Below, piece by piece: positions 12,064 through 23,783 of a stretch of DNA of 64,000 bases. How positions within the stretch are numbered: position 1 is the stretch's first letter; every line of letters begins with the position of its first letter. Made by a program: the position numbers and the translations under genes. The notes below the pieces were generated by a model that saw only the letters and a list, made by a program, of their open reading frames with translations, ran no database searches and had not been told where the DNA came from. The DNA comes from Hymenopellis radicata (Eukaryota; Basidiomycota; Agaricomycetes; Agaricales; Physalacriaceae): NCBI GenBank assembly GCA_015501595.1, contig JADNRX010000006.1, positions 62,001 through 126,000 of the forward strand. The letters run 5' to 3'.

Positions 12064-12316
12064 ACGCTTTCTCCTGTTCATGCTGATCTTTTCGCATTTG
12101 TATTCCTCTTTATATCCTCCTGTTTGCTAGCTAACTGTTGTATTTGTTTACCCTCTCTCTCCTTCTGTTACCATATAATTTATGCTCTTACTTACAGTCT
12201 TTACCGGATCTACATTGTTTTTATCTACCTTGACGAACCTGTTTAGTATCACCAACATTTCGGACCGTGTGAGCCGGATCGACGGAAAACAGTTTGGGTC
12301 CTTGCCGACAACGGTC

Positions 12317-12838
12317 ATGTTGGCACTTCGACGCGTCTCTGTCCGGCCGTTATGGGCTGTACAACGCCCCACACGGGCGTACAAATCGACAAAAGCCTCA
12401 CGGCCGTCGTCTGGAACACCAAGACTGCTCCCATCTCAAATCCTGCTACGCGCCGCCCCAGGGGAAAACAGAGAAAGAAGTTCTCTACGAGATGCAGGAG
12501 GAGGACTTTCGCCCGCCATGGGTATACACCGCCACGAACCTCATGAACTATGTCCTTATACCAGGTTCGCATGCGGCTTTCGACGCTTTCGCGTTCTGAT
12601 TGTCATGGACGACACAGGCATTTTCATGTATAGCATATTTATCTATGATTGGGGCGACCATGATCATGTATTCCAAGCGGTACGTGCCATTTTCGTAGTG
12701 ATGGGGAATGGCTGTTTTAAACAAGTGTAGCCTCGTCGGTGGCTGAAGAGACAGAAAGAGGCCTTTTGGTCTTTGTCGTCGGAGGATCAGAAGCTGATCG
12801 AGGCTACGGAATCAAAACCGGAGACCAAGTCTACGTAG
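12317..12838 (+). CDS. small mitochondrial-type membrane protein, one frame break
   Basis: Exons 12317-12564, 12618-12679 and 12731-12838. The N terminus (MLALRRVSVRPLWAV...) is rich in Arg and Ser with no acid residues, like a mitochondrial presequence. The core reads GKTEKEVLYEMQEEDFRPPW, then VYTATNLMNYVLIP and a hydrophobic FMYSIFIYDW segment, then a basic tail RRWLKRQKEAFWSLSSEDQ. I take it to be a conserved single-pass inner-membrane protein of unknown function, perhaps a respiratory-chain accessory subunit; this is not proven. The presequence and the core lie in different frames. One extra base near 12456-12459 (CCCC) would explain it. Confidence 0.6.
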
Positions 12839-12970
12839 TTCAACAACGTGTACCCCTTCTGACGTTGCCTTTCGGAGTCTGTTGCCTTTGACAATCAACT
12901 CTTTGATGGTGTCTTCTTTGTTCGACTCTCTTTACTTAAATGGTTGACATGAACCTGTGAAAGAACAACC

Positions 12971-13836
12971 ATGCCTAATCCAACGCTGCGAGATAGTCTG
13001 GTATGTGCGCGACTCTGCTAACATTACACGCTGTACTCATCGTTTGCTAGCTTGCCGAGGTCGAGCATCGTGCTCAAGTCGAGGCGCTTTTGCTTGAACG
13101 TAGTCAAGCTTACATTGAACGCGAGCGCGCTCTCGTAGCGCGTCATCAAGCTCTCTTTCTTTGTGAAAAGGCCTTCTCTGCGCGAGATCAAGCATTGAGT
13201 GAAAGAAAGAAGGAACGGATACTTCGGCTTAGACAGGTACGTTTCCATCGTCGAGCGTTGAAGTAGAGCTAAAGGTGTATCATCGTTGCTTAGGAACAAC
13301 AGTTTCATTTGACGGTAAGTTTACACTAATTTACAGAATGTGGTAGTAATGAGTGAATTCTTTCAGGTCACGGACCAGGAGGAGATCATTCGCAACTTGC
13401 AAAGGCAAGTGCGACGGTTGCAATCCCAATGTGGATGCAGTTGGGATGATTCTGTGGGTTACTACTTACTTCTCGCTTCGCGTGAGCTGATGTTTTGCGA
13501 CAGGACTACGCCACATCCACACCCTCCTCCTCGTCCAGCACACAATATCGAACCCTTCTCGATGACGACAACCCTCAAACGCCTCCCGTATCTCCCACCA
13601 AGCCATTCACCGACGCCAATTCGACGACGCAAACGTCACTCAAGTCGTTCGGATACAACTTGAGCTTTGGCGAAGGGGTATTCAATTTGTTCCAGGAGCC
13701 TTCAGATGACGATGGAAGGTCGCAGAAACCGGGCAGGAAGGAGAGTAAACCTTCCGAGTGCTTAGAGTGGGACGAGGAGTCGGAAATAAACGAGGTGTGG
13801 AAGGAGCATCATATGTATTTTATGGGTTTCGAATGA
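12971..13836 (+). CDS. coiled-coil protein of unknown function
   Basis: Five exons (12971-13000, 13051-13236, 13294-13314, 13367-13453, 13504-13836) total 657 nt, 218 residues. All four introns are phase 0 and one exon is only 21 nt. Residues 10-100 are a charged, Leu/Gln-rich coiled coil (LAEVEHRAQVEALLLERSQA, then DQEEIIRNLQRQVRRLQSQ). The remainder is Ser/Thr/Asp-rich and probably disordered, with an acidic C terminus (EWDEESEINEVWKEHH). I do not recognise the family. A cytoskeletal, spindle or vesicle adaptor role would be typical of such an architecture but nothing here shows it. Confidence 0.7.
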
Positions 13837-14280
13837 ATTTACTGTTATGCTTCGGGAACACGTCCGTAGATTGCTTTGGACATCACCTTCATTCGTTGTA
13901 TGTGGCGCAAATAAATCGGAGTTCGTAAACCTACCGAAATATCAATTCGTGACATGTTACAGCAAGATAGAGGTTTCAGAGGATACCGCTTCAAATTTTC
14001 TTCTAATGATGTGGACGAGAGGTGTGCAGAATGAACCGAAGGCGGACCGCCGAGCGTAGTCCATGGTTCCATCTCGACTTCATTTACAGTACGACGAAAA
14101 ATACGCGCCTTTATCCCGAGATCCACGCGCTTAAAACCCGAATGAAAAGTCTTTATAGCTTTAGAAGTGCCGTAGTGACTTGAGGAAGACCAAAGGAAAG
14201 CGATAAACCTCGGTACCGATCGCGCGTCGGTCCGAGTGCCGAGTCAGAAATTTCATGCTTCATCTCTTCCTCCATCCACC
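13837..14280. other. intergenic
   Basis: Holds the 3' end of the coiled-coil gene and the promoter of EFL1. No other gene or motif seen. Confidence 0.5.
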
Positions 14281-17200
14281 ATGACTGATTCACAAAACGT
14301 ACGAATAATAACGACTCTGGGCCATGTCGACCACGGGAAAACGACGCTCATGGACTCGCTGCTTGCTGCCAATAACATTATATCCTCCAGGATGGCCGGA
14401 AAGATGAGATATCTGGACAGTAGAGAAGATGAACAAGAACGCGGAATCACGATGGAAAGCAGCGCGGTTTCTCTGAAATTCCAGGTCACGAACAAAGGAG
14501 AGAACGGAGGTCTGTCATCTTCTCATCTCTTGCGCTTTGAATGTCGTGACAGAGATGGCTAGAAAGATCTCCGATAACATACATTGTAAACATGGTCGAT
14601 ACGCCTGGTCATGTCGATTTCTCTGGAGAGGTCTCTACTGCATCGCGTCTATGCGATGGTGCCCTTGTCCTGGTGGACGTTGTAGAGGGCGTCTGTACAC
14701 AGGCGAGTTTCTCTCTTTCCTCACAGCTCTGCCCCACTTGCTTACTGGCATGAAGACCATCTCTGTGCTCCGACAAGCTTGGAAAGATGGACTGAAACCC
14801 GTGCTCGTCATTAACAAATTTGACCGACTGATTACGGAACTACAACTGGCTCCAATCGAGGCGCATCATCACCTTGCACGGCTTATAGAGCAAGTGAACG
14901 CTGTAATGGGAAGCTTTTTCGCCGGGGAACGTATGGAAGATGACTGGCGATGGAGAGAAGAGAGGGAACGTCGATTGGCGGAGAAGAAAGAAATACACGC
15001 CGAGGAAACCGATGCCTCCGTAAATGCCGAAGAGGAGTTCCAGGAAAAGGACGACGAGGACATCTACTTCGCGCCTGAAAAAGGCAATGTCGTCTTTGCT
15101 TCTGCCATAGACGGATGGGGATTCCGCATTGGCAAGTTTGCTCAGTTGTATGCCGTCAAGCTTGGCATTAAAGAAGCGAATCTTCGTCGCGTTCTATGGG
15201 GAGACTTTTATCTAGATCCCAAGACTAAGAAGGTCATTAGCTATAAGCACCTTCGAGGGCGCGCGCTCAAACCGTTGTTCGTCCAATTCGTGTTGGAGAA
15301 CATCTGGGCTGTGTATGACGCCGTTGTAAGCAACCCGTACGTGTCCACCTTCTTTAGTTAGGATATACTTTGATTGAAATCAAGCCATTAGGAATCCTGA
15401 AAAGGTGTCCAAAATTACGACCGCCCTCAATCTCAAAATTCCTCCGCGCGATCTGAAATCTAAGGATACGCGCCACCTTCTTTCCCTCATCTTCTCTCAG
15501 TGGCTCTCGCTATCTACTTGCATCATTCAAGCTGTCATTGACGTTGTACCGGCACCTCCGGTGGCGCAATCAACGAGGATTCCGAAAATGCTTTACCCTG
15601 ATCTATACGACGCTTCAGTAGAACCCAAGAACAAGCTGGAAGAGGACCTCTTTCACGCTGATTCAAAGCCCGACGCGTACATCTGTGCGTATGTCAGCAA
15701 GATGTTCGCCGTATCCCCGAAGGACCTGCCGGAGAATAAGAAGAAGACCTTAACGGCGGAAGAGATGCGGGCGCGCGCTAGAGAGGCCCGAGAAGCGAAG
15801 GCTCAAGCTGTTGCCACGGACGGTGCGGATGCCGCTTTAGAGGGTGTCGACATCTCAACTCCTCAGACCGAGGAGCCCAAGCCGGCAGAACCGCAAGACG
15901 AGACTGAAATCCTTCTCGGTTTTGCACGGCTATATTCTGGGACGGTGTCGACGGGGGACAAGATATACTGTGTCCTACCCAAGTACAACGCCTCTCTTCC
16001 GGCTACGCATCCTCAGAATGTGAAGTCGTTGAAGACAGCGACGGTCGAGGGTTTGTACGTGATGATGGGTCGTGAGCTCACAGCAGTTGATTCTGTGCGC
16101 GCTGGTAACATATTCGCTATCAAGGGATTAGAAGGAATCGTCTGGCGTAGTGCGACTTTATGTGCCCCAGGCGGCGGCATAAAGGAGGATGTCGTCGACG
16201 AAGCTTGTTTGATAAATCTGGGACGCGTCAGTCGCGCGGTAAGCTCGTCTCATCTGAAGCGGAGGGCACGCTCTCACGTTTTCAGGTGCCCCCCATCGTC
16301 CGGGTCGCAGTCGAGTCTGTGGTACCGGCCGACATGTACAAGGTTGTGAACGGCTTGAAACTTCTAGTTCAATCGGATCCCTCGGTCGAGATGTTTCAGC
16401 AGCAGACAGGCGAATATGTCATTGTTGGCGCTGGCGAACTTCATCTCGAGGTAAGGAAGGGATTGTTGCGTCATGTTCAAGTTACTGACGTACGTTTCAG
16501 CGCTGTTTGAAAGATCTACGCGAGCGCTTCGCCAAAGTCGACATACAAGCTTCAAAGCCCATTGTGCCGTTCCGCGAAACTACTGTTAAAGGAACAGGTG
16601 TGTTCATCATCAAGAAGTGATTTATCAAGATAGCTCAATCGTCTTCTATAGATATGCTTTCACCGAAAACCGCCGGTTCTCCTCGCGGTACAATGAAGGG
16701 AGCTAGCTCACAGAACATCGTCAGATTCACGATACGTGCTGCTCCACTTCCGCGTTTGCTTCTTGATTTTATCTTGGATAACCTATCGATCCTGTGGAAG
16801 TTCGAAAGAGACCGACGAGCTGTATTTGATGCGTTGAAGGAAAGCGAAGAGGAATCGATTGAAGTCGAAGGCGAAATGACCCGAAAGCCGACAATCAAAG
16901 CGGATCAGTTCTGGCCGGCACTTCAAGAGGTACTAAACAGCATCGGGGGCGAGTGGGCAGGCATTCTTGAGCGGATATGGATGTTTGGTCCCCATCAAGC
17001 GGGAGGATGTGTGTTGATTGACGCGAGAAAGACAGGTGCTACGCGATCGTGGGTTTCGTTTTGATGATGAGGCCAACATCACTGAGCGTTTATCTGTCCA
17101 GGTTCAAGCAGCGCTTAGCGCGCGCCAAAGCTGGCGATCCGGATGTTGATGACAAGACCTTGTATGATTTTGATAACTGCGTCGAGACAGGATTCCAGTT

Positions 17201-18020
17201 GGCGACGTTCCAGGGACCTCTATGCGCGGAGCCGGTTGAGGGTGTGGCATACTTTATTGAAGATTGGGACATTGACAGAGACAGCCTGGAGAAAGAAATA
17301 GGTGTGTCATTCACGTCTTTCTTCATACACTAGGTGCCAACAATGATGGACAGAGCAAAACCGATTGGCGCAGGTTACGGGCTCTATGATCTCAGCTGTC
17401 AGAGATGCGTGTAGGAATGGTCTCCTGGATTGGTCTCCCCGATTGATGCTGGCAATGTATACATGTGACATCCAGGCTTCCAGTGCGTGTGTCATCGGTG
17501 TTTCGTTGATTCTATGTGCTGAGGTAACACATTAGCGGATGTTCTGGGTAAGGTGTACGGTGTTGTGGCGAAACGACGCGGCCGGATAGTTTCTGAAGAG
17601 ATGAGGGAGGGAACGTCGTTCTTCACTGTGTCAGCATTACTCCCAGTTGTAGAAAGTTTTGGGTTCGCAGATGGTATGCTTTTTTGTTTTCCTCAAGGAC
17701 TAGGGAGTTTGATGTGATCGCTGTGCTAGATATTCGGAAGAAGACATCCGGAGCAGCCAGTCCCCAATTGATCTTCAGCGGGTGAGTGAGCGGCCGCGTT
17801 TGAGTTCGAGGTGATGTTGATTGCCAACAGTTATGAAATGCTGGACCTGGATCCATTCTGGGTTCCAACAACTGAAGAAGAGCTGGAGGATCTCGGCGAA
17901 AAGTCTGACCGTGCCAATGTGGCCAAAGTATACATGGATGCCGTGCGAGATCGAAAAGGGATGTTTGTTGACCGGAAGATTGTAGAGTTTGCAGAGAAGC
18001 AGCGTACGTTGAAGCGGTAG
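14281..18020 (+). CDS. RIA1: ribosome assembly GTPase EFL1/RIA1
   Basis: Translation-factor-like GTPase that, with SBDS/Sdo1, releases Tif6/eIF6 from pre-60S subunits in the cytoplasm. Twelve exons: 14281-14509, 14563-14702, 14756-15336, 15392-16238, 16286-16450, 16501-16597, 16652-17048, 17102-17301, 17354-17482, 17536-17673, 17730-17781 and 17831-18020. They total 3165 nt, 1054 residues, near the yeast size. G motifs are [10 protein letters not shown] (G1), ERGITM (G2), VDTPGHVDF (G3), NKFD (G4) and SAI (G5). The EFL1-type acidic insertion follows NKFD (residues rich in E/R/K). C-terminal EF-G-like parts are [29 protein letters not shown] and [15 protein letters not shown]. Intron 2 (14703-14755) has a GC donor. 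Start context CCACCATGA is good. Confidence 0.97.
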
Positions 18021-18297
18021 ATGTCTAAAGGCGCGGGGTGAGATGCGACTGTGCTGTTGTGAAGGATGGTCTTAGGCTGACGCTGACGCCGTGCTCAAAC
18101 TTGAGAGTTCCTAGAATATCATACTGCGCCGCTTGTACTCCGCTGTGAGTCTGACCACCGCAAACTGCTATACTGCACTAGAAGTGTGATACAAGAATGG
18201 GATTTCTCCGATTCAGGCAGATATGGCGCACGGAGAGCGATTCCTCGAGGCAGCACGATGTGAGCGTCTATATAAAGATTATAGTATCTCAGGAGGT

Positions 18298-19081
18298 ATT
18301 GTCGCCTACTTGGAAGCTCGACATTACGTCTGCAGGTGGAGCTTCAAGGACCACCAGATTGCTTGTTTGGGCCGCCCAACGTCAACTCCAACATTCACGA
18401 CCATGGTCCTTCCTGGCGGTAATCCTGAGATCCCAACACCAGCAACAGACATTGAACACCTTTCCCCTGTTGATAAGCTCGGCATCGGTCTAGCTCTTGA
18501 AAATGCTCGGCTGGGCTATACGCAGGGCGGGATACCCAGTACTTAATCCACTTTCGCATCCATGACAGCGAATTTAGTTTGAATGTATCTTTTTCGCAGT
18601 CGGCGCTGCCCTACTCGACCAAGATGGCACCATTATCTCAACTGGGCACAACCGCCTCGTACAGCAGAACGACCCTATCAGCCACGGCGAAATCGATTGT
18701 CTACGTTCCGCTGGCCGCCTGCCGGCGTCTACGTACGCAAGATGCACGATGTACACGACACTATCGCCGTGTCCGATGGTACTGATGTTCAATTCCATAC
18801 TCATTTGCTGATCCGCTGTCCAGTGTTCAGGCGCATGTGTCTTCTTTGGCATCCGTCGTGTTGTCATTGGAGAAAACAGGACACTTATGGGTGCGGAGAG
18901 CTTTCTCAGAGAACGAGGAGTTGAAGTGATCAATCTGGGTTTGTGCTTCCAACTTGCGTTCATAGAAAGTTTACCAAACGGTTTTGTAGACCTCGATGAG
19001 CCTCGCGAAATGATGCTTGACTTTATCAGGAATCATCCAGATGTTGTAAGTGAACTTATGTCTGGTGATCGTCCGAACTAA
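18298..19081 (+). repeat. segmental duplication unit A (FCY1 gene plus 5' flank)
   Basis: About 780 bp repeated at 21209-21971 in the same orientation, high identity through exons and introns. Homology starts at TATTGTCGCCTACTTGG, about 100 bp before the start codon, and ends just after the stop codon. Confidence 0.9.
18403..19081 (+). CDS. FCY1: cytosine deaminase, copy A
   Basis: Zinc deaminase of pyrimidine salvage (cytosine to uracil; in yeast it also converts 5-fluorocytosine). Exons 18403-18538, 18600-18778, 18824-18938 and 18990-19081, 522 nt, 173 residues against about 158 in yeast. Zinc ligands and proton shuttle are visible: SHGEIDC (His, Glu) and LSPCPMCSGAC (two Cys). Other marks are GIGLALENARLGYTQGGIP and FFGIRRVVIGENRTLMGAES. 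The short N-terminal extension ATDIEHLSP precedes the conserved VDKLGIGLA. All introns are GT-AG and the frame is intact. The second copy lies 2.2 kb downstream. Confidence 0.95.
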
Positions 19082-19186
19082 GCTCCCCTTCAAGTGGGGA
19101 GAGCCTTGAACGATGAAATACATTCCATTCTATTTGAAAGCGGAGACAACTTGTATGACTTCTCGTTTATATACTCATTCTCCTCG

Positions 19187-21106
19187 TCATCCTAGGAATA
19201 CTGGGCGCGAAGAGTGGTGCTGTGTCTTGAATTTTTTTCGAGCTCCTTCAACCACTCCTTCATCGACACGTTCAGACTTGCCAGGCCCACACCAGGAGCA
19301 GATGATGGAGAGTGCTGATGAGAGAGACAATCGTTCCCATGGGCATCGAACCATCATTTCGCTTCCGATTTTCAGTAAAGGAAGGTCACCATCCAATTCC
19401 CCCAGGAAGACCAGGACAGCACCAACCGACCATACATCGGCCTGAAAGGCATGGTAACGTCGTCCCTCCCCTACTTCGGGTCCTTGCCACGTTATGGTTC
19501 CGCGAGGGCCGTCGATGTATGCATTAACGAGTGAGGCAAACCTCCGGCTATGGCCAAAGTCAATAAGCGTACACAGACCTTCGTTATCAACCACGATGTT
19601 ATCTGATTTGATGTCGAGGTGGGCGATACGATGGGCGTGGAGTGCAATGACAGCTTTGAGTACACTTGCAGCGAGGCTGCGCCGATTGTGAGTACCGAGG
19701 ACGACGGGACTAGAGATGGTGTTGCCCATCCAACGCATAACAACGCCAATCTGATCACCGTAATGGAAAGATGACTCCACCACTGGCACTGGAAAACCTG
19801 GTTGGCCATTGAGGTAAGACAGTATTTGGAATTCCTCTGACCCCACAATCTTGAGGACGCCACGCCGGACACCGTGTTCTGTGAGGTATGTAACACCTCC
19901 AGAAGTCTTCTACTGCGTAATGAGTTAAACTGTAAGGTCAAAAAAGTAGGGCTAACCTTCAAAGTTGGCAATGTCAACAAATGTTTGGCGGAACACCATT
20001 CGACTTCTACATCCCCAGCCTCATGAGAACCTCCTTGTTGGTCTTCGGGACCACTCCCGTCGCTTTCACCTCCCCGCCCTGACATAGAAATGCACTCCTT
20101 GATGGTATCCCTGCCGTCGAGCAGTTTGAGATGCGGTCCCACAGTTCAACCAGAAAACCGAGCTGGCATTCGGCAATGTGACGATCAAGAAAGTTGGCAA
20201 TAAAGATCAGGACATGCTGTAAGTCGTTCTCCACATCAAGCTTGAAGAAATTTTGGATGACATTGATCTAGAGATGGTTCAGTTGCGTGAACTAACGAAA
20301 CAAGAGATCCTGCATATCTTCAGATGCTGTGGTTCCCCTGTAAAATAGAATATGGAAAGATCCATCTGCTTATCGTCGCGGATGAAGGCATTCACGAGCT
20401 GAAGATTCCCGCCCCTTGCATCATCCAGTACTCGTGCCAGCTTCATAACACAATTGCTCGCTAGGAGCGAACGATACTTGTCCTCCCCTTGAATACCAGA
20501 GTCAGATTCCCCAGCAAGCACCATAATACCGTTGCGCTGAACTCCGAAATCGCATTTTGGCGTGTAAGTCGCGCGCTTGCCGCTACTGGACAGAAAGACG
20601 TGTGCGCCACCAGTTGGTTTTGCGCTCCGAGTGAAGTGTCCCTGCCGGTCAAGAATCAACGCCAGTAAAACGGCCGCCCAGGCTGAATCAAAGCCTGGAA
20701 AAGGCGCGATGAGGCTGAGGTCTGCCGCTGTCCTTTTGGCCGCGGCGAACTGCCTCGTCTCTCTTTCGCCCATCGCGTAAGCTGGAGAATCGCGTGTGAG
20801 GAGGCTTCGACCAATGCCGGACTCGTAAACCTCTGATGGAATGCTGTCGTGGGGTATTCTGGGACTGTTCAGGTATTGAACCTGTTCCGGAAGATTATCG
20901 TCACAGTGCGCTGGCCAACAGCCGTTGCTTCTGACGTCTTCAGATGTATAGTGTGCAAAGTCTCCGAGATATGCAGTCAATGCCTCTGAGACACGCATAC
21001 GGAAGTGACAAGTTGAAGGAGAAGATGTGATCGTGGGAAGTTCTACAACCAATATAGCCCAGCATAACTTGAGAGTTCGCGACTTTGAGCCGTTCGTTGA
21101 CAACAT
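19187..21106 (-). CDS. protein kinase-like gene (basidiomycete family)
   Basis: Minus-strand gene between the two FCY1 copies. The first exon (about 20303-21106) carries an N-terminal domain with PFPGFDSAWAAVLLALILDR and ESDSGIQGEDKYRSLLASN, which I remember from agaricomycete kinase-like proteins. Middle exon is about 19955-20265, last exon 19187-19914. The kinase part shows a VAIK-like lysine (RGVLKIVG), the catalytic loop HLDIKSDN, DFGH for the magnesium loop and GTITWQGPEV as activation segment. The HRD arginine is replaced by Leu (HLD). A single-base frame jump near 20138-20140 (CCC on the plus strand) breaks the middle exon. Start codon and exon borders are approximate. Function unknown. 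Confidence 0.75.
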
Positions 21107-21208
21107 GTCCTCTGAGCTCTACAACTACAACCATGACATCGCCACCATGCTGTGGCAGGACGAGACGCGTCTCAATCTCCAACTTGCATTCATAGAAAGT
21201 TTACCAAA

Positions 21209-21971
21209 TATTGTCGCCTACTTGGAAGCTCGACAGTTACGGCCGCAGGTCCAGCCGACAATCACCAGATTGCTTGTTTTGGGCCACTCAACGTCAACTC
21301 CGACCATGGTCCTTCATGGCGGTAATCCTGAGATCCCAACACCAGCAACAGACATTGAACACCTTTCCCCTGTCGATAAGCTCGGCATCGGTCTAGCTCT
21401 GGTGAATGCTCGGCTGAGCTATACGCAGGGCGGGATACCCAGTAACCCACTTTCGCATCTATGACAGAGAAAGTTTGAAAGTATCTTTTTCGCAGTCGGC
21501 GCTGCCCTACTCGACCAAGATGGCACCATCATCTCAAATGGGTACAACCGCCGCGTACAGCAGAACGACCCTATCAGCCACGGCGAAATCGATTGTCTAC
21601 ATTCCGCTGGCCGCCTGCCTGCGTCTACGTACGCACGATGCACGATGTACACGACACTATCGCCGTGTCCGATGGTACTGATGTTCAATCCAATACTCAT
21701 TTGCTGATCCGCTGTCCAGTGTTCAGGCGCATGTGTCCTCTTTGGCATCCGTCGTGTCGTCATTGGAGAAAACAAGACATTTGTGGGTGCGGAGAGCTTT
21801 CTCAAAGAACGAGGAGTTGAAGTGATCAATCTGGGTTTGTGCTTCCAACTTGCATTCAGTTTACCAAACGGTGTTGTAGACCTCGATGAGCCTCGCGAAA
21901 TGATGCTTGACTTTATCAAGAATCATCCAGATGTTGTAAGTGAACTTATATCCGGTGATTGTCCGAACTAA
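21209..21971 (+). repeat. segmental duplication unit B (FCY1 gene plus 5' flank)
   Basis: Second copy of 18298-19081. Intron 3 is 6 bp shorter than in copy A. The bases just upstream (about 21178-21208) match part of FCY1 intron 3, so the junction is chimeric. Confidence 0.9.
21306..21971 (+). CDS. FCY1: cytosine deaminase, copy B
   Basis: Paralogue of the gene at 18403-19081 with identical structure: exons 21306-21441, 21496-21674, 21720-21834 and 21880-21971, again 522 nt and 173 residues. The zinc-site motifs SHGEIDC and CPMCSGAC are retained, so it should be active. Differences from copy A include ISNGYNRRV for ISTGHNRLV near the substrate pocket, CLHSAG for CLRSAG, VLFGIRR for VFFGIRR and ENKTFVGAES for ENRTLMGAES. 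The exonic reading frame is conserved despite intron changes, which suggests selection after duplication. Confidence 0.95.
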
Positions 21972-22119
21972 GCCCTCCTGCAAGTGGAACGAAGATATCG
22001 GAGAGCCTTGAACGATGAAATACACCATTCCATTCCATTTGAAATCGGAGACAACTTGAATGACTAGCACTAGTCGCTCTAAATAAAATAAATAGCACAG
22101 CAAGGGTATTCTTCTTGTA

Positions 22120-23688
22120 TCACATAGCAGTTATGCGCATAGTGGGAGGTGGTGATCCGGGAAGGTCTGCCCATGGCGAGAGCTCTTCTTCCAAGTCAAT
22201 ACGATGATGCATGACTGGGGGTGTGGCCTGAGGCGGGGAGACGAGGTCATCATTATCCTCGGAGGCAGCCGCATATCCAGATTCGGAGCCTGATGAGGTG
22301 ACGGATTCTAGCGATGCCTGTACCTGTGCTCGTTCGAGTGACGAAGACGAAGAAGGCGATGGTGATCGCGAGGATGAAGGTGACGGGGAACGCGAGCGGG
22401 ACCGCGGTCGAGGGACTAATATCGTCGACGTCCTGGAGTTTCTTGAAGAGGGCCTGCTCTTTGTTGCACGTGTTGATGAGTTGGAGGATCGCCGGCTATG
22501 AGTAGGAGAATGTAAATTCTCGGTACTGCTTCCTCTCATTCGGACGTTTTCTCCTTCGACGACGCGTAGAGCACTACGCAATGCCTCCCGTTCTTCCTGA
22601 GCTTCGCGCAATTCTTCTTCCGTCTCCGCACGTTTCCGGCGCTCGGTGGATACCATCTTGTTTGCCTACATACGAAATGAGTGACATGAGATGGTATGCG
22701 CTTGGAACATACCTCTTCGAATAACGCTTGACTCAAACTTTCTAGTTCAGCCTCGAGAGCGGTTCGAGCACTCTTTTCCTTTTCCAAGGCCTCTCGAAGA
22801 TCCTTGACTCGTTTCTCGTTCTCTTGCTTGGCAGCAAGACGCTCCTGTTCACGGATCGCCGCCTTTTCACTACTTGACTCTTCATCGGATGACAGGAGTA
22901 GATTAGGCGTTGATGCGGCGTGCTGTAGGCTGGGGGATTTACTGGCGTGGGCTGAAGTATTGGGAGATGATGGAGTTCCAGGGCGAGATGAGAAACGAAA
23001 CTTTGTGAAGAATCTGGTGGAGAATTGGTAAAGTACAAAGAAAGGATGGAATTGGAATGCACCTGCTGTTTTCATTCTGAGGAGGAGCCCTGTTCAAAGA
23101 CAAGTTAGATGATAGACTAAGCAATGAATGAATACATACGGCTGCTGAGTCGATCTAAGGGCAATCAGTAGGGGAAACAGACAGAACGACACAAACGACG
23201 CACTGGCTGCTTTCGGCGCTCTCTCCTCGTTTATGGCCCCAACCAAGACCGCCGCCGCCGCCGCCACGCAAAGCTTCTTCGAGCATCTCATTGTTCGCGG
23301 ACACCATGCGAAGGTTAGACCGTGTCACGCCGAGCTCTACGTCTTTCTCAGACAGCTGATGTCGGAGAGACTCTATTTCCCGCTGTTTTGCGGCTACGAC
23401 CTAGTAATATTATAGCTTCAAATGACGGCGGGGCTGGGCAAAGCAAGACAGACCTCTTTCTCTTTCTCCTTCCGCTCGACTATGAGCCCTCTCATCTCTT
23501 CTACTCTTCTAATCATCATGTCCAATGCTCCCCGTAGATCATCCTCCTCGCCATTCTTGAGAACCCGCCGTACCTGTCATCCTGCTCAATTGGTGGTTGT
23601 CGAAAGAAAAAAGAGAGACGATACTGACATCGTGTAGTTCCTCGTCAATAGAGATGAGCAGCGGTGCTTTGCCATTGACGTGCTGCAT
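22120..23688 (-). CDS. SEC2: Sec2-type Rab guanine exchange factor
   Basis: Predicted exchange factor for a Sec4/Rab8-type GTPase in polarised exocytosis. Seven exons on the minus strand (23688-23629, 23573-23454, 23400-23204, 23154-23140, 23089-23063, 23013-22713, 22665-22120) total 1266 nt, 421 residues. Exon 4 is only 15 nt. The hallmark of the Sec2 coiled-coil GEF domain is SLSQALFEEANKMVSTERRK, preceded by LEKEKSARTALEAEL and followed by AETEEELREAQEEREALRSA. The C terminus is Ser/Arg-rich and disordered. The start is fixed by an in-frame stop just upstream (CTCTAGTGCGGCATG on the minus strand). A GCC-type trinucleotide run at about 23249-23267 (plus strand) encodes polyglycine. Confidence 0.85.
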
Positions 23689-23783
23689 GCCGCACTAGAG
23701 CCTCGAGGTGGAACGTCGACGTCCAGTGAAGGGTCACGATGATCTGCCGCAAGTGCCGGCACGCGAATCTGCCTCTTGCGTCC

